From the NCBI GenBank assembly GCA_005408345.1, contig SEMN01000354.1:468271-532270 (forward strand): 64,000 nt of DNA, given 5' to 3'. Origin of the DNA: Macquaria australasica (lineage: Eukaryota > Chordata > Actinopteri > Centrarchiformes > Percichthyidae). Position 1 is the first letter of the stretch; the number at the start of each line of letters is the position of its first letter. The position numbers and the translations under genes are program-made. Below, in pieces: positions 60,200 to 64,000 of this stretch. Below the pieces are notes generated by a model that was given only the letters and a program-made list of their open reading frames with translations, was not told where the DNA came from and made no database searches.

Positions 60200-60490
60200 C
60201 ATTTCTTTTCTGCTTTCATCTTTCCGCTTCTTTTATTTCCCCCCTCTTTTTGTCGGCCTCTTCATCTGTGATTACTCTTCCTTTGTTCTTGCTCACTTCT
60301 CTCCTTTTCCCTCCCTTCCTCCATCCCCCTCTTTTTCTGTCCATCTGTATATGTTGCTCTCTCTATGTTGGCACGTGCATCGCAGTTCCCCTGTTGGTTC
60401 TTGGCCAGCTCCCCCACTCTTCTGTTCTTGCTCTTGTTCACCCACCCCCACCTTCCTCCTCCTCCTCCTCCTCCTCCTCTTCTTCTTCCC
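60200..60490. repeat. Polypyrimidine tract ending in (CCT)8
   Basis: C/T-dominated plus strand for nearly 300 bp, ending in eight CCT units at 60455-60478 followed by TCT units. It explains the 200-codon plus-strand frame that starts at 60186. Confidence 0.85.
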
Positions 60491-60499
60491 GTTTTGCAT

Positions 60500-60790
60500 G
60501 TGTGCCTGGGTCCGGGGGGCTCGGCACAGTGTACAGCCCAGTGGCCTAAAAGTGAATACTTACGTAATTGCCAACTGTCTCCAATCATTAGGGGCAGCCC
60601 TTAAAAAAGACATGCTTCGCCGACAGCTGCGTCCCCTCGCCTTTGCCAGCCTTTCAGATCGCATTTGCTTTAAAGGGCTCGTCCACATTATATTTAACCC
60701 CAGAGCACTGTGTGCACTGCGGACGACGGGGGGAAAAGATAGAGGATACACAATTTATGCAGAGTTCTACAACATGAAGTATGTATGAAA
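60500..60790. promoter_or_regulatory. Candidate conserved non-coding block
   Basis: GC-balanced with CpGs and the words TTACGTAATTGCC (CRE/bZIP-like TTACGTAA, a perfect 8-bp palindrome, at about 60560), CCAATCATTAGGGG, CGCCGACAGCTGCGTCC (E-box) and TATTTAACCCC. A plus-strand frame is carried over from the pyrimidine tract but is unrecognised. Confidence 0.32.
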
Positions 60791-61438
60791 ACAGACTATA
60801 GATTCTCTCAGAGTGTGACGTGCACTAAAGTTGATTGTGTTTACGTCTAATATTACGCTAACGGATTTTGTGACCTGACCTCATAAACACATACAACAGA
60901 ATGTGTAGCAAAAGTATCTAGCAGTGAACACAGTACCACGACAATATGTCACATTGCATCTTTCAACCTCTAATAATCACAATGAAAGCTCTATTCTTTT
61001 CATATCATGGAACACGGTTGAAAACATCTTTATTGCCAACCATTTACATGTTACTGAGTTACTGCAATGAGTGCGCAGGTACATTAACCAGTGACCTTCG
61101 ATCTTTCATGTATAACAATGTTTATTTAACCTGCAGGTCTCATTGCAGTGCATTTTGTATGTACAAAGAGGCATAAAGACAAGTTTTGCTGCTTCTCCCA
61201 GTCCAGCATGAAGTCTCAATTAAAGTCGCCGATATAATGTGAGAAAATTAAGGTTGAGATGTGCTCAGAAGAGACTCATTTGTTTATATTAACTACTGAC
61301 AGTTCCCTGCCAGTTCCTGCTGAGAGATGAACGTACATTATATTTCCGTGCTTTCAGAGAGACCTCCCAAAGCATGGTTAGTGACAGCTGGGTCAGGTCC
61401 CCACGTATCGGGGACACAGCTGCCCTGCAGACGTGCTC
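60791..61438. other. AT-rich non-coding sequence, no gene seen
   Basis: No supported feature. Confidence 0.55.
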
Positions 61439-61451
61439 ACACACACGCACG

Positions 61452-61482
<31 letters not shown>
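61439..61482. repeat. Alternating CA/CG tract
   Basis: 44 bases of perfect purine-pyrimidine alternation, including a GCGCGCGC-type core at about 61456-61464. Strong Z-DNA candidate by composition. Confidence 0.92.
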
Positions 61483-62532
61483 TCTCCCAGGCAAACAGGA
61501 ACAGGAAAGCAGAGCATCTGAACAGCCTCGGAGCAGAAACATATGACCACATTTCTGTTGTCTGACAAAAACCATGTATCTGCAAAAAGATATTTTAGCA
61601 AAGAACAAAAGAGTGCTTATTTTCCCATTGATCCCCATGTGTTTGAGATACATTTTACTGTACTAGAGGTTTCAAAGGAGAGGTTTCAAAGGACCATAAA
61701 TGGCAATTACATTTTTTAGGAGAGAAAATCCTTTTTTTTTTGTGATATGTTCAAAACACGACATGCTTTGTCTCTCAATTTGTCCACAATTATCAGCAGT
61801 ATTTCTGAATTTGTGTTTATCTCCTTGGCTACTAAACACATCAGCATGTTTCAAACTGTTGCCCAAGATAAGGTTTTTACTCAAAATTAATCTTCTTGTG
61901 TCAGTCACAACAATAGGCCCCATACTAACTAACACAAGAAAATGTCATATGTTGCTATTCTGACTGACCATGGATCAGGCCAGAGGTTCTGACTGATTCA
62001 TGTTGTGGTCAGGTAACTAATTGAACAGTTAAAACCAGCAAAATACAGTAGATAAAAATAAAAAACAGATTTCTCTAGTTTATTGTTGCCTCTCATAAGC
62101 ATACTGTACACAGTACTATTGCATATGAATATACTATAGACCTATACTATACCAGACCTAATTTTGTTTGCACTGTGCCCGTGCAGCAGGAAGATTGTGC
62201 AAAGCCCACCATCATTCTGGCATAGATTAAAAAAAAGGGTGTTGGGTTGCTGGAATTTCATAAACCAATGAAACTGTGAGGCTTTATGTTATAAATATTT
62301 ACACAGGGGCAATGTTACTGAGGTCCATTTGACATATGACTACTCTAACACTTGCCATAACTGGTTGACAAAATGCAAGAATGTCTCTATTAGATGGCTA
62401 ATTTTCTAATTATCTTATTAGACACTGTGACTGTGGTAACAGAAACAGAGGACCAAATGAAGCAAAATGCCGAAATGGGATTCTCCCTGGAGTCCACATC
62501 CACTGGGTCAGAGGTTAAGTGTGAAACTAGCA
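61483..62532. other. AT-rich non-coding sequence with 14-bp duplication
   Basis: GAGGTTTCAAAGGA is tandemly duplicated without error at 61666-61693. A T-run follows at about 61732-61741. No gene. Confidence 0.6.
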
Positions 62533-62863
62533 ACAAGTCCTTCAAATGAAACGCCAAAATATGTTGTTTGTCCACACCTTCTAAAACAACACGTAGAAGC
62601 GTTTTCTCATCTGACGTCCCTATCGGCACGACAACATCATTTTGTCCTCGCAAATCCAAAACTGTTACAAAACACTGTTTGTGAGACAACGCTATAGGGT
62701 TAAGGTTGGGTTAGGTTTAGGCACAAAAACAACTTGGTTAGGTTTAGGGAAACGATCATGGTTTGGGTTAAAATAACTACTTCGTTAAGGTCAGGGGACC
62801 TTCGTCGTCATGGTTACAATAATAAACACGTGGTTAAGGTTATAGAACGTTCATGGTCATGTG
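62533..62863 (+). mobile_element. Dispersed element with TTAGGG-rich units, shorter copy
   Basis: Second copy of the 39204-39620 element in the same orientation. Units start at 62741 (48 bp), 62789 (49 bp) and 62838 (partial). The middle 46-bp unit of the other copy is absent, and the sequence beyond about 62863 no longer matches. GGTTAGGTTTAGGCACAAAA at 62711-62729 is the best preserved part. Confidence 0.6.
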
Positions 62864-64000
62864 GAATTTGTTGCTCTAGAACAACATCACCATACTTCTT
62901 CCCTGACTCCTGTCATAATTACTCCGGCCACTAGAAGACTTAGTCACTTGTTTTCACCATCATTCCAAGCGGTCAAGATAACATATTATACACCAGTTTT
63001 GCTGACATCATGGGATGTGGTGACACTTGTGGCGGCTGCAACTTCAAAATAGGGCTCAATAAAAGAACACTTACTGTAAGTGGTCCGACACCTACACTGT
63101 TAACTCCCTTATCCAATCTTGAAAGTGAAACTAAAATGAACACACTTAAGTTATGATTATAATTGTCAATGTATAATAGAACAAATGACTATTCAAAATA
63201 CAGCTAATCAAAATTGAAACCAGATCTGATGGACCAATGGTTTAAAACACTGGGGCAACAACTTTAACATCTGAATTTGTGTTTGCTTCCAATTAAGTGG
63301 TTTAGTTTGAAAATCTTATGGGTAGATTTTAACTTTTAACTTCTCACATATTAGGCAAGAGATGCTCAGATGACTTAGCTTCAGCATAAACTCTAAAACA
63401 TAAATTGAGGTTTTGATATGGGTATGACTCAAACCAAAATAACCGTGGTTTCATCTTGATTAAGATTACAAGGTGTTCACATTTTACAGTCCATTACCCA
63501 TTTAGCTTGGAATGTGGATACAAATACCACAGTATCATGTTCCAGTGTTTCACAAAGATAGAAAAATAGATGGCAAATAAACTGAGAACTGAAAGCAAGT
63601 GGAACTGAGGATAACCCAGAAGTCTTATCTTCTGGCACGGATGTACTGTACTTTCTTAAAGCTCGCATCTTAAGCCATTTCGTTCTCCTTGTTTTAGGTT
63701 ACAGGTATTTTTCTCTATACTGCAAAATGGAATGAACTCAAAGTATTTTCAAAAAGGACCTGCTGATGAAAATCACTCTTGCTTTTCTGAGACTGAAGGA
63801 ATTTGGGTTTTTCAGGAAAAAAAAAAGTGATGCGCAAGTTAGTGTGTCAGGCTGACGGCTTGTCTAAATGGTCCCCTAACAGAAGCTCAGAGGGCCATGA
63901 ATCAACCATGAAGGATAATCAAATCAAATGCAAATGTGGTTTGTGTGAATTTTTTTTTCTGTTGCTGGTGCTTGATGCCCCGAGGGGCCCTGTCAGTTGT
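62864..64000. other. AT-rich non-coding sequence to window end, no gene seen
   Basis: Only short random frames and homopolymers (A9-T9). No repeat recognised. Confidence 0.55.

Noticed and set aside
60186..60788. 200-codon plus-strand open frame
   Set aside because: Its first half is Ser/Leu/Phe/Pro from a polypyrimidine strand plus a (CCT)n run, where stop codons are rare by composition. No domain and no conserved-looking core.
1..64000. CRISPR array, bacterial operon or phage system
   Set aside because: There are no spaced identical direct repeats, no dense coding and no ribosome-binding sites. The window is vertebrate non-coding DNA.
1..64000. tRNA, rRNA or known microRNA genes
   Set aside because: No cloverleaf-compatible A/B-box pair in an intact context, no rRNA core words, and no match to the mature microRNA sequences I could recall. 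Hairpins found are short or part of repeats.

Overview
This is eukaryotic, vertebrate-type nuclear DNA, and it looks like a non-coding stretch of a teleost fish genome (probably a percomorph). Three things point that way. There are about twenty (CA/GT)n microsatellites, several 55-71 bp long. The background is AT-rich with no long open frames, ribosome-binding sites or operons. Several degenerate dispersed repeats resemble families I remember as common in ray-finned fish. The repeat-family names come from memory, not from a search, so the fish assignment is likely but not proven.

I find no protein-coding gene, tRNA, rRNA, recognisable microRNA or CRISPR array that I can support. The longest open frames (about 160-200 codons near 16.4, 58.9 and 60.2 kb) match no family I know, and the one at 60.2 kb follows from a pyrimidine-only strand. 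Two short pieces are coding-like and are kept as weak candidates: an open, GC-rich patch at 13498-13716 and an exon-like block at 49279-49527 with good splice sites. Neither comes with other exons.

Layout. At 0-13 kb there is AT-rich sequence with pyrimidine/purine tracts (2.6-3.0, 8.9-9.1 kb), two long CA arrays at 3.5 and 4.3 kb, and a decayed dispersed repeat at 11.2 kb. At 13-24 kb there is a possible transposon remnant at 13.4-13.7 kb, a 404-bp hAT-like element (18364-18767) with a perfect internal inverted repeat, inverted GT/CA arrays, homeodomain-type palindromes near 20.1 and 20.5 kb, and a 403-bp MITE-like element (23225-23627) related to the 11.2 kb copy. At 24-32 kb there is a CpG cluster (24.9 kb) and the best candidate conserved regulatory blocks (26.5-27.2 and 31.1-31.6 kb), with G-quadruplex motifs between them. 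At 32-46 kb there are CA arrays, the first copy of a TTAGGG-rich dispersed repeat (39.2-39.6 kb) beside a decayed 21-bp tandem array, SINE-like fragments at 42.2 and 44.1 kb, and palindromes at 44.9-45.0 kb. At 46-64 kb there are further regulatory-like blocks, the strongest at 57.05-57.70 kb (CpG-rich, with an octamer and an E-box), and a second, shorter copy of the TTAGGG-rich repeat at 62.5-62.9 kb.

The simplest reading is an intergenic or intronic gene desert with scattered enhancer-like islands in simple repeats and old transposon remains. The regulatory calls rest on composition and motif content only and need a multi-species alignment. I found no new multi-gene system. The most distinctive observations are the internally repeated dispersed element with different unit numbers in its two copies, the perfect internal inverted repeat in the hAT-like element, and the five-unit 21-bp array that reads as leucine-spaced heptads with one stop.
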